Assembly: GCA_003552365.1 (NCBI GenBank) | Contig: PUKR01000068.1 | Span: 1-6,543, forward strand | Source: Syntrophomonadaceae bacterium | Lineage (GTDB): Bacteria; Bacillota; Dethiobacteria; DTU022 | Direction: 5' to 3' | Length of the DNA: 6,543 bases | Part shown: positions 1 through 5,848 of the stretch, one piece after another | Layout: each line of letters starts with the position of its first letter | How positions within the stretch are numbered: the stretch's first letter is position 1 | The notes under the pieces: model-generated | The model's input: only the letters and a program-made list of their open reading frames with translations | Databases searched by the model: none | What the model was told of the DNA's origin: nothing | Made by a program: the position numbers and the translations under genes

Positions 1-1
1 C

Positions 2-118
2 AGGCAATACGAAGAAGCAGGCGGTATTAAGGATAAATGTCCAGCAGTTGTCGGGCAGTCAGCTGCCTGGGTGGCTGAACTGTTACTGGAGTCTGATGTG
101 CCGGTTTTGAAGAAGTAG
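2..118 (+). CDS. C-terminal fragment, possible C_GCAxxG_C_C-type redox protein
   Basis: An open frame enters from the left edge and ends at TAG 116-118, leaving 38 residues; no start is visible. The visible tail contains one cysteine in the segment KDKCPAVVGQSAAWVAELLL, followed by a short charged end (VPVLKK). A single late cysteine followed by an amphipathic alanine-rich helix at the very C terminus resembles the last conserved block of the C_GCAxxG_C_C redox-protein family, but this rests on pattern memory from a short fragment, and the diagnostic GCAxxG part lies outside the window. It is on the same strand as the DUF1538 genes, 186 bases upstream of them, and no convincing terminator separates them. 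That it is coding is fairly likely; the family call is weak. Confidence 0.45.
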   Translation, partial: RQYEEAGGIKDKCPAVVGQSAAWVAELLLESDVPVLKK

Positions 119-304
119 AAATAAATAATTTTTTTCTATGCCTGGTTTGAGGACATACTTTTCTATATCGACGAAGAAATGATATTTAGATAGCATATGG
201 ATCCGGGCCGGTAATACCTGGCTTAGTTTAAGCAAAACTTTAATTTGGCTCTGCAGGATTGTTGAGAGTCTGCACAAGAATTTATTTTAGGCGGGATAGG
301 AAAA
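119..304. other. Intergenic region upstream of the DUF1538-PII cluster
   Basis: This AT-rich, 186-base stretch has no supportable gene. It holds a run of seven T at about 130-136 and a weak 5-bp hairpin (GCCGG 207-211 with CTGGC 218-222) without a proper T-run behind it. A poor promoter-like pair, TCGACG 168-173 and TAGCAT 191-196 with a 17-base spacer, matches consensus at four of six positions in each box. The ribosome binding site of the next gene, AGGCGGG at 289-295, lies at the right end. No known riboswitch was recognised. Whether the cluster has its own promoter here or is read through from upstream cannot be decided by eye. Confidence 0.4.
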
Positions 305-1000
305 TTGCTCAATGATATCAGAGAAATATTTCTTGAAGTTTTTCAGGCCACTATGCCGATTATTATAGTTATATCTTTGATTCAGTTTTTTATAATTCGC
401 ACTCCCCTCGAGCTATTCTGGCAATTTCTAGCCGGAGCAGTGATGATTACCAGCGGGCTATTTCTGTTCCTGGTCGGGGTTAGAACTGGTTTGCTGCCCA
501 TTGGTGAAATTATTGGTTCCGAACTGGTAACCAAAGGATCCCTATCTTTCTTATTAATTGCCGCTTTTATTTTTGGATTCGTGGTCACCGTGGCCGAACC
601 TGATGTCAGGGTTTTGGCTCACAATGTTGATTTTGCTTCCGGGGGCGCAATTGAAGCAAACATCTTGATTATTGCTGTTGCCCTGGGAGTTGGCTTTTTT
701 GTCTCGGTAGCTATTTTGCGGATTCTCCTGGGTGTGCCCATCTTTTATATTCTGACTGCCGGTTATATATTAGTTGTCCTCCTTTCCTTTTTTGTGCCCG
801 AAGAATTCGTTGCCATTTCTTTTGATGCCGGCGGGGTGACCACCGGCCCGATGGCCGTACCCTTTATTTTGGCTCTCGGGGTTGGTGCTACTTCTGTACT
901 GGGTGGAAAATCAGGGGTGCAGGATACTTTTGGCTTGATTGGTATAGCATCGATCGGCCCCGTGCTCGGTGTACTCATCCTGGGGGTGATTTTTGGATGA
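305..1000 (+). CDS. DUF1538 membrane protein, first subunit (putative transporter or channel)
   Basis: This 231-residue, very hydrophobic protein belongs to the DUF1538 family by its two signature blocks. The first is GFVVTVAEPDVR at residues 91-102; the second is FDAGGVTTGPM at 173-183. A third shared element, GVRTGLLPIG, is at 58-67. About seven hydrophobic segments are visible, roughly at 14-32, 38-60, 80-98, 118-142, 144-164, 182-199 and 209-231, so it should sit in the cytoplasmic membrane. Family function is not established; many relatives carry two such domains in one chain of about 500 residues, whereas here the two halves are separate genes. TTG 305 is taken as the start: AGGCGGG at 289-295 precedes it by 9 bases, an in-frame stop lies at 263-265, and the nearby ATG at 312 is out of frame. 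Its end overlaps the next gene by 4 bases (ATGA), indicating translational coupling. The family call is secure, the transporter role is inferred. Confidence 0.9.
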   Translation: MLNDIREIFLEVFQATMPIIIVISLIQFFIIRTPLELFWQFLAGAVMITSGLFLFLVGVRTGLLPIGEIIGSELVTKGSLSFLLIAAFIFGFVVTVAEPDVRVLAHNVDFASGGAIEANILIIAVALGVGFFVSVAILRILLGVPIFYILTAGYILVVLLSFFVPEEFVAISFDAGGVTTGPMAVPFILALGVGATSVLGGKSGVQDTFGLIGIASIGPVLGVLILGVIFG

Positions 1001-1980
1001 GCTTTAGTTTTATTTTTTATGAAATTGACGAGGTTTTATTAGAAGTTTTAGCTGCGGTCATCCCGGTGCTGGCCATGTTTTTAATATTTGTCTTTATTTA
1101 TAAATTACCCAAGAAACTGCTTTTTAACCTTTTGAAGGGGATTTTGTTCGCTTTCGTTGGGCTTACTCTTTTTTTGCAGGGGGTAAAGGTTGGCTTTATG
1201 CCGGTAGGAACTGAAATGGGAGCCGTAATCGGGGAACTCCCTCACCGCTGGATCCTGATTCCCCTTGGTTTTGTTCTCGGGTTTGTTGCTACCATGGCGG
1301 AGCCGGCTGTGCGTATTTTGACCCAGCAGGTTGAAAGAACTTCAAGCGGCTCTATCAGGAGCAACCTGATCCTTTATACCCTGTGCCTGGCAGTGGGCAT
1401 TTTTATTGCCCTGGCCATGACCAGGATTGTTTACGGAATTCCTTTTTATTATATAATTATTCCCGGTTACCTGCTGGCGATAATCCTGATGATTTTTTCC
1501 AAGCCATCTTTTACCGCGATAGCTTTTGATTCCGGGGGAGTTGCCACCGGACCGATGACTGTAACTTTTATCATGGCCCTGGCGGTGGGAGCCGCTGATG
1601 TAATAGAGGGAAGGGATGCTGTAATCGACGGCTTTGGGCTGATTGCTCTGGTGGCTCTCGCGCCAATTATTATGGTCATGCTGCTCGGGTTTCTTTTTCC
1701 GGATAATGATGCTTCTGGAGAAGAAGAGATAGATAACCCGGAACCGGATCCGGATGTGGGTTTGCAGGAAAATAAATGCGATGAACAAGGAGATGAATCT
1801 GCTCATGAAACTTCGGCAGAACTTAGTGAAGATAAACCGGATAGCAAAGATGATTTACGGGGCGATGAGGAAAACCAGAGCGAAACTTTTATAGAAGAGA
1901 TAGAAATAGCTGATCGGGATCAAGGTGAAAGTGATAACATAGACGATAATGATTACAAAGGTGAAGATAAAGGGAGGTAA
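997..1980 (+). CDS. DUF1538 membrane protein, second subunit, with long acidic C-terminal tail
   Basis: This 327-residue protein has a DUF1538 domain at about residues 1-234, homologous along its whole length to the preceding gene product. The matching blocks are GVKVGFMPVG at 62-71, GFVATMAEPAVR at 95-106 and FDSGGVATGPM at 177-187. About seven hydrophobic segments are again visible, the last ending near residue 234. Residues 235-327 form a hydrophilic tail that the first subunit lacks; by hand count 37 of its 93 residues are Asp or Glu against 8 Lys or Arg, and it is rich in Ser, Asn and Gly, so it is probably disordered. Its side of the membrane is not known. The ATG at 997 overlaps the upstream stop (ATGA 997-1000), so the subunits are probably made in a coupled, near-equal ratio and may assemble as a heteromer. 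Its stop TAA overlaps the end of the ribosome binding site of the PII-like gene. Function beyond a membrane transporter or channel guess is unknown. Confidence 0.9.
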   Translation: MSFSFIFYEIDEVLLEVLAAVIPVLAMFLIFVFIYKLPKKLLFNLLKGILFAFVGLTLFLQGVKVGFMPVGTEMGAVIGELPHRWILIPLGFVLGFVATMAEPAVRILTQQVERTSSGSIRSNLILYTLCLAVGIFIALAMTRIVYGIPFYYIIIPGYLLAIILMIFSKPSFTAIAFDSGGVATGPMTVTFIMALAVGAADVIEGRDAVIDGFGLIALVALAPIIMVMLLGFLFPDNDASGEEEIDNPEPDPDVGLQENKCDEQGDESAHETSAELSEDKPDSKDDLRGDEENQSETFIEEIEIADRDQGESDNIDDNDYKGEDKGR

Positions 1981-1985
1981 ACCTA

Positions 1986-2333
1986 ATGAAATCTATTCCT
2001 CGCCAGGATTTGATCGTAACTATTGTGAAAAAGGGATGCTGTGAATGTATCGTCGAGGCTTCGAAAAAGGCCGGTGCCGAAGGGGCTACTATTATTCCCG
2101 CCAGGGGTACCGGAATTCATGAAAAGAAAAAGCTAATGGGCATCCCCATCGAGCCTGAGAAAGAGATTATTTTAACCATCGTGTCGGAAGATGTTACAGA
2201 CCAGGTCCTTAAAGCTATAGTTGAAGCCGGCAACCTGGAAAAACCGGCAACCGGCATTGCTTTTGTCATTGACCTGAAAAAGGTGGTCGGAGTGGTGCAC
2301 CTGATAAAAGAGCTTGGTATTGAAGAAAAATAA
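1986..2333 (+). CDS. Divergent PII-like (GlnB/GlnK superfamily) regulatory protein
   Basis: This 115-residue protein is in the usual PII size range. It opens with a beta strand (LIVTIVKK, 9-16) and a helix, followed by GAEGATIIPARGTG at 30-43, the counterpart of the strand leading into the PII T-loop, and IILTIV (61-66) as the next strand. The C-terminal part, TGIAFVIDLKKVVGV (89-103), matches the B-loop and C-terminal region where classical PII has GKIFV and later RIRTGE. The T-loop (about 43-58) is about six residues shorter than in E. coli GlnB by hand alignment, has no Tyr51 equivalent, and is basic (HEKKK 45-49). The usual Lys90, Arg101 and Arg103 are not seen, so nucleotide binding may differ. 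A CCEC cluster at 18-21 is unusual. ATG 1986 has GGGAGG (1972-1977) 8 bases upstream. PII proteins are soluble trimers that bind effectors and often dock onto membrane transporters; here the partners are presumably the two DUF1538 proteins (inference). It is unlikely to be a general nitrogen regulator, given the T-loop and the context. Confidence 0.87.
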   Translation: MKSIPRQDLIVTIVKKGCCECIVEASKKAGAEGATIIPARGTGIHEKKKLMGIPIEPEKEIILTIVSEDVTDQVLKAIVEAGNLEKPATGIAFVIDLKKVVGVVHLIKELGIEEK

Positions 2334-2374
2334 ATCTGGTTTCCGGGCTATGGAAAAAATATTTTAATACAAAA

Positions 2375-2407
2375 CAGCCTTTTAACCGGAACCGGGGTAA
2401 AAGGCTG
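2375..2407 (-). terminator. Hairpin terminator, probably for rpsT
   Basis: CAGCCTTTTA (2375-2384) pairs perfectly with TAAAAGGCTG (2398-2407), a 10-bp stem with a GC-rich loop region that can extend it by CC/GG pairs. Read on the minus strand the stem is followed by TTTTG and further T-rich sequence, as expected for intrinsic termination about 54 bases past the rpsT stop. Read on the plus strand only a poor T stretch (GGTTGTT) follows, so its main role is probably for rpsT. Confidence 0.7.
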
Positions 2408-2412
2408 GTTGT

Positions 2413-2446
2413 TAATTCCAGTGATGGAATTATTTTATGTTTTATT
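2413..2446 (+). terminator. Hairpin terminator of the DUF1538-PII cluster
   Basis: TAATTCCA (2413-2420) and TGGAATTA (2425-2432) form a perfect 8-bp stem closed by a GTGA loop, followed on the plus strand by TTTTATGTTTTATT. It lies 80 bases past the PII-like stop. The stem is AT-rich, so efficiency is uncertain, but position and T-rich tail fit an intrinsic terminator. Together with the hairpin at 2375-2407 it insulates two converging transcripts. Confidence 0.65.
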
Positions 2447-2460
2447 AAGTGCAACCGTGA

Positions 2461-2733
2461 TTATTGGCCGGAAACGGCTTTGTTATACCTGCGGCTCAGG
2501 CTTGATTTTTTACGGGCTGCATTATTTTTGTGAATGATTCCCTTGGCTGCAGCCTTATCTATCCGGCGCACAGCATCATATAGCATTTGCCGGGTTTCTT
2601 CCCGGTCATCTCCCTGCAGAGCTTCTTCAAAGCGGCGAATTGAGGTTTTGAGCAGGCTCTTTACCCGTCGGTTGCTCTCTTCTCTTTTAACGTTTTGCCT
2701 GGCTCTTTTAGCGGCTGATTTAATATTAGGCAA
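2461..2733 (-). CDS. rpsT: 30S ribosomal protein S20
   Basis: The 90-residue product is a typical bacterial S20: basic, helical, starting PNIKSAAKRARQN after the initiator and carrying the family hallmark KGIIHKNNAARKKS at residues 64-77. S20 binds 16S rRNA early in small-subunit assembly. The open frame extends 34 codons further upstream to an ATG at 2835, but that extension is rejected: the conserved S20 N terminus begins right after the TTG at 2733-2731, a GGAGGT ribosome binding site (complement of 2741-2746) sits 7-8 bases before that TTG, and the probable promoter lies inside the extension. A TTG start is known for E. coli rpsT, where it matters for expression control; whether the same holds here is unknown. 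The gene stands alone, convergent with the PII cluster and divergent from nnr. Confidence 0.97.
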   Translation of the reverse strand: MPNIKSAAKRARQNVKREESNRRVKSLLKTSIRRFEEALQGDDREETRQMLYDAVRRIDKAAAKGIIHKNNAARKKSSLSRRYNKAVSGQ

Positions 2734-2740
2734 TACAATT

Positions 2741-2746
2741 ACCTCC
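2741..2746 (-). promoter_or_regulatory. Ribosome binding site fixing the TTG start of rpsT
   Basis: On the minus strand this reads GGAGGT, a near-perfect Shine-Dalgarno sequence, ending 7 bases before the TTG at 2733-2731. It decides the start in favour of the TTG over the upstream ATG at 2835, for which no comparable site is needed because it lies upstream of the inferred transcription start. Confidence 0.9.
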
Positions 2747-2770
2747 TTTCCTACCTTTACGACAAAATAA

Positions 2771-2799
2771 ATATTAACATCAGAGCACAGAAAAAGCAA
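2771..2799 (-). promoter_or_regulatory. Probable sigma-A promoter of rpsT (extended -10)
   Basis: On the minus strand, TTGCTT (2799-2794) and TAATAT (2776-2771) are separated by exactly 17 bases, and the -10 box is preceded by TG plus one base (TGT TAATAT), the extended -10 motif. The -35 box is weak, matching TTG only, which the extended -10 would compensate. Transcription would begin near 2764, giving a leader of about 30 bases before the TTG start. No hairpin or regulatory fold was recognised in this short leader. Confidence 0.7.
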
Positions 2800-2936
2800 G
2801 TATTTATTTTGCATTTGTTTCTTGAAGAAGGACAAAATTAGATAGTTAGCGAATTAATATCATAACTGACAGTAAAATTAACGGAAATCAGATCAGGTGT
2901 TTTCAATAGTCTTATAACAAAAGGTGGTCCGATAAG

Positions 2937-4517
2937 ATGAAAGTTTTGAGCAGCGCGGCAATGAAAGAAGCCGACCGTAAGACTATACAAGAGCTGGGCT
3001 TGCCCGGAGCGGTTTTAATGGAAACCGCAGGGATTAGAGTAGTGGAGCTCGTTTTTTCCCGGCTGCCGCAGGTGAAGAAAGTAGCTGTTATGGCCGGTCC
3101 GGGTAACAATGGCGGAGACGGCCTGGTTATTGCCCGTATGCTAAAGAATGCCGGGGTGAAGGTGTTTTTATGGACTACGGTTGAACCGGGGGCATACCGG
3201 GGTGATGCCGGAATTAACGAGAAATATTTGGAGCAAAATCAATTTCCGATCAACCGCTTAATGGAAGAAAAAGATATTGAGCTGTTTAGGACGGAACTGG
3301 AGCAAGCCGAGCTGGTGATCGATGCCTTGCTCGGTATAGGGACAGACCGGGAAGTAACCGGTTTAATGGCCGGCATAATCAAGGAAATTAACCATTCCGA
3401 AGCTTTAGTGATCAGTGTAGATGTTCCTTCAGGCTTGAATGCAAACAGCGGAAAAGTAATGGGCTGTGCGGTAAAAGCCGATTGGACGGTGACCTTTGCT
3501 TATCCAAAAGCAGGACTGTTTAATTATCAGGGGGTTGATTATGCGGGGGAAGTCCATGTAGCCCAGATCAATATCCCGGATCGATTGGTTGAAAATGAAC
3601 CTGTAGAACTGCTTACTTCAGGAAAAGTATGGAATTGGCTGCCTCCCCGGCCAAACCTTTCCCACAAGGGCACCATGGGCAGGGTTTTTATTGTCGCCGG
3701 TTCTCCCGGTATGGGTGGAGCAGCGGTAATGGCCGGTGAATCCGCGCTAAAGAGCGGTGCCGGACTTGTTTACCTGGCAGTGCCGCAAACGCTTGAAACC
3801 GCTTTAGAGGCCGGTTTGGTTGAAGTAATTACCATCAGCCTACCCGAAGCTAAAACGGGGGTAATCAATGCAGAGACAGCCGAACAAATTCTCGAAATGT
3901 CAGGCTCCTGCAATGTATTGGCAGTGGGACCCGGTCTTGACCCCGGGCAGGAGACAGCCAAACTGCTTGAAAAATTAATTGAAGGTAGCTCGCTTCCCCT
4001 TGTTTTGGACGCAGGCGCCCTGGAAGCGCTCGCTGGAAAAACCGGCATCCTAAAAAAAGCTAAATATCCGCCTGTACTTACTCCCCATCCGGGGGAGTTG
4101 GCCAGGCTGACCGGGAGCGAGCCCGGTGAAATTATGGAAAACCGCCTGGAAATTGCTCTTAACTATGCCAGGCAATGGAATGCAATCCTTTTAATCAAGG
4201 GGTCAAATACAGTAATCGCCTTACCAACCGGCAAAGCGGCTATCAACCCAACCGGCTGCCCCAACCTTGCTACGGCAGGCTCCGGTGATTTGCTAACCGG
4301 CACAATCGCTTCATTTATCGCCCAGGGGATCAGTCCTGAGAATGCTGCTATGGCCGGTGCTTTTATCCATGGGTTGGCCGGCGATCTGCTTTCTACCGGC
4401 CGGGGGCATATGGCCCGTGACATTTTAAATTGTTACAACCAGGCCTTCCAGTACCTGGAACAGAACAGTGCGGGCAGGAAAGCAGAGCCTTTTTTATATA
4501 AGGTGAGGCCTTATTAA
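2937..4517 (+). CDS. nnr: Bifunctional NAD(P)H-hydrate epimerase / ADP-dependent dehydratase
   Basis: This 526-residue enzyme repairs damaged NADHX and NADPHX. The N-terminal epimerase domain (YjeF_N, about 1-225) interconverts R and S hydrates and shows AGPGNNGGDG at 53-62, VIDALLGIG at 127-135 and VDVPSGLN at 161-168. The C-terminal ribokinase-like dehydratase domain (about 235-510) shows AGSPGMGGA at 254-262, GPGL at 331-334, TPHPGE at 382-387, IKGSNT at 420-425 and the ATAGSGD motif at 445-451, whose Asp451 is the expected catalytic residue. Both domains look intact and the length is normal for the fused bacterial form. ATG 2937 is preceded by AAGGTGG at 2921-2927 with a 9-base gap. It diverges from rpsT across a 203-base AT-rich gap in which no clear plus-strand promoter was found. 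It is probably cotranscribed with the acyl-CoA dehydrogenase 35 bases downstream. The tie to redox metabolism is general housekeeping, not pathway-specific. Confidence 0.96.
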   Translation: MKVLSSAAMKEADRKTIQELGLPGAVLMETAGIRVVELVFSRLPQVKKVAVMAGPGNNGGDGLVIARMLKNAGVKVFLWTTVEPGAYRGDAGINEKYLEQNQFPINRLMEEKDIELFRTELEQAELVIDALLGIGTDREVTGLMAGIIKEINHSEALVISVDVPSGLNANSGKVMGCAVKADWTVTFAYPKAGLFNYQGVDYAGEVHVAQINIPDRLVENEPVELLTSGKVWNWLPPRPNLSHKGTMGRVFIVAGSPGMGGAAVMAGESALKSGAGLVYLAVPQTLETALEAGLVEVITISLPEAKTGVINAETAEQILEMSGSCNVLAVGPGLDPGQETAKLLEKLIEGSSLPLVLDAGALEALAGKTGILKKAKYPPVLTPHPGELARLTGSEPGEIMENRLEIALNYARQWNAILLIKGSNTVIALPTGKAAINPTGCPNLATAGSGDLLTGTIASFIAQGISPENAAMAGAFIHGLAGDLLSTGRGHMARDILNCYNQAFQYLEQNSAGRKAEPFLYKVRPY

Positions 4518-4552
4518 TATATTCTTATATTTTTAACTGGAGGGGATAGTTT

Positions 4553-5791
4553 ATGCTCGATTGCATGATGTCGGCGGAAGAAAAAAGACTGCAGGAAGAA
4601 GTGCGTGCTTTTGTTAAGGAAGACATTGACAAACAACTGCTGCGGGATATGGATGAGGACAGGGTAAGGTACCCCCGCGAATTTTTGGAAAAAGCGGCAG
4701 CCCGGGGTCTCCTGGGTTTGCGTTTTCCCGAAAAGTATGGGGGGCGGGGGATGCCCTGGGCTTCAGAAATCATTGCCCTGGAGGAAGTGGGAGTACTGGG
4801 CACTTCCCTGGGATGTTTATATTCACTGGTCAGCATAGTAGGGGAAGCGATTGACAAGTTTGGCTCTGAATACCTGAAGGAAAAATACCTGCGTCCCACT
4901 TTGGAAGGGCGTTTGACTACGGCGGAGGCCCTGACTGAACCCCGGGGAGGTTCGGACTTTTTTGGAGCTACCTGCACTGCGACAAAAGATGGCGATGATT
5001 ATATCTTAAACGGTCAAAAACGATTTGTAGTAGGTTCGGAAGGAGCAGACTATTTCATGGTTTACGCCCGCACCGATCCGGATGCTCCTTCTCACAAGGG
5101 GATCAGCGCATTTATCGTGGATCGCTGTCCTGAGGTTAAAGCCGAGTATCTATACGGGCTGATGGGTACAAGAGGTGGGGGAACCGGCAGGTTGGGTTTT
5201 AATGATGTGCGGGTTCCCAAAGAAAACCTGCTGGGTGAAGAAAACAACGGAGCGGCTATTTTTTACCAGATGATGATCCCGGAGCGAATGACCAGCGCCG
5301 GAGGAGCTGTCGGGATGGGGCGCGCCGCCCTTGAAGTAGCTGCCCGCTATAGTACCCGCCGCAAGGCATTTGGGGCTGAAATTAAAAATTTCCAGGGGGT
5401 TAGTTTTAAAGTTGCCGACAGCGTAACCTGCCTGGACACTGCCCGGGGCATCATATACCTGGCCGCCCGTTCGGTTGATGCCGGGGATCCGCCCGGAAAA
5501 TCAAGGAGGCTGGTTTCTGAAGCCAAGAAAGTGGCTACCGAAAATGCCTGGAAAGCAGTGAACAATGCCATGCAAATTATGGGCGGGATCGGTTATACTA
5601 ATGTATATCCGATTGAAAAGATGCTGCGCGATGTACGCCTGATCATGATCTGGACCGGCACCAATGAAATCATGGATCTAATCATTCAGCATGAGTATTA
5701 CCGGGAACTTCAAAAAGAAGGATTTAAAGGACGCGATATTGAACTTGATGCTCCTGAAGCAGATCAAGAAGACGAAAAAATTTATGAGTAA
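4553..5791 (+). CDS. Acyl-CoA dehydrogenase family flavoprotein
   Basis: This 412-residue protein has the full acyl-CoA dehydrogenase fold. The helical N-terminal domain (about 1-120) contains LRFPEKYGGRG at 56-66. The beta domain carries the flavin-contact motif ALTEPRGGSD at 126-135 and GFNDVRVPKENLLG at 215-228. The C-terminal helical domain has RRKAFG at 269-274 and MGGIGYTNVYPIEKMLRD at 343-360. Members use FAD to form a 2,3-double bond in acyl-CoA and pass electrons to electron-transfer flavoprotein. The usual YEGT motif with the MCAD/SCAD catalytic Glu reads WTGT (367-370), but Glu244 in IPERMTSA occupies the place used by isovaleryl-CoA and long-chain enzymes, so the protein should be active with that type of base. 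Chain-length specificity cannot be read from sequence. The ATG at 4553 follows GGAGGGG (4539-4545) by 7 bases; ATGs at 4565 and 4568 are less well placed. A short acidic C-terminal end (about 395-412) follows the catalytic fold. Confidence 0.95.
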   Translation: MLDCMMSAEEKRLQEEVRAFVKEDIDKQLLRDMDEDRVRYPREFLEKAAARGLLGLRFPEKYGGRGMPWASEIIALEEVGVLGTSLGCLYSLVSIVGEAIDKFGSEYLKEKYLRPTLEGRLTTAEALTEPRGGSDFFGATCTATKDGDDYILNGQKRFVVGSEGADYFMVYARTDPDAPSHKGISAFIVDRCPEVKAEYLYGLMGTRGGGTGRLGFNDVRVPKENLLGEENNGAAIFYQMMIPERMTSAGGAVGMGRAALEVAARYSTRRKAFGAEIKNFQGVSFKVADSVTCLDTARGIIYLAARSVDAGDPPGKSRRLVSEAKKVATENAWKAVNNAMQIMGGIGYTNVYPIEKMLRDVRLIMIWTGTNEIMDLIIQHEYYRELQKEGFKGRDIELDAPEADQEDEKIYE

Positions 5792-5830
5792 ACCGGGTAA
5801 GCGACACATCAGTTAAAGGACAATAACTTA

Positions 5831-5836
5831 AGGGAG
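5831..5836 (+). promoter_or_regulatory. Ribosome binding site bearing on the hom start
   Basis: AGGGAG at 5831-5836 lies 12 bases before the ATG at 5849 and directly abuts an in-frame ATG at 5837. With zero spacing the first ATG cannot use this site, so the second is favoured although 12 bases is slightly long. The difference is only four residues (MKQK) and does not touch the conserved nucleotide-binding region. Confidence 0.55.
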
Positions 5837-5848
5837 ATGAAGCAAAAA

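Noticed and set aside
168..196. Promoter-like pair TCGACG and TAGCAT with 17-base spacer before the DUF1538 cluster
   Set aside because: Only four of six matches in each box in AT-rich DNA, which is expected by chance; not enough for a promoter call.
207..222. Small hairpin GCCGG/CTGGC as a terminator of the upstream gene
   Set aside because: The stem is only 5 bp with a G-T pair and no real T-run follows.
83..277. 64-codon minus-strand frame covering the gap before the DUF1538 genes
   Set aside because: It would start at a TTG without a ribosome binding site, overlaps the tail of the upstream plus-strand gene, and has no family resemblance.
1342..1806. 154-codon open frame on the minus strand inside the second DUF1538 gene
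   Set aside because: It lies antisense to a clearly coding membrane protein, has low-complexity basic content without a recognisable domain, and the plus-strand reading shows conserved family motifs.
2734..2835. 34-codon N-terminal extension of the S20 frame
   Set aside because: S20 homology begins after the TTG at 2733; the extension spans the ribosome binding site and the inferred promoter.
2913..2918. TATAAC as the -10 box of an nnr promoter
   Set aside because: It would start transcription at about the ribosome binding site (2921-2927), and no -35 box lies at a suitable distance; CTGACA at 2866-2871 is too far upstream to pair with it.
3770..4423. Minus-strand open frames of 86-92 codons inside nnr
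   Set aside because: They are antisense shadows of strongly conserved nnr coding sequence, with no ribosome binding site or recognisable product considered convincing.
5654..5656. Acyl-CoA dehydrogenase inactivated by loss of the YEGT glutamate
   Set aside because: Glu244 occupies the alternative catalytic position used by isovaleryl-CoA and long-chain enzymes, and the rest of the fold motifs are intact.
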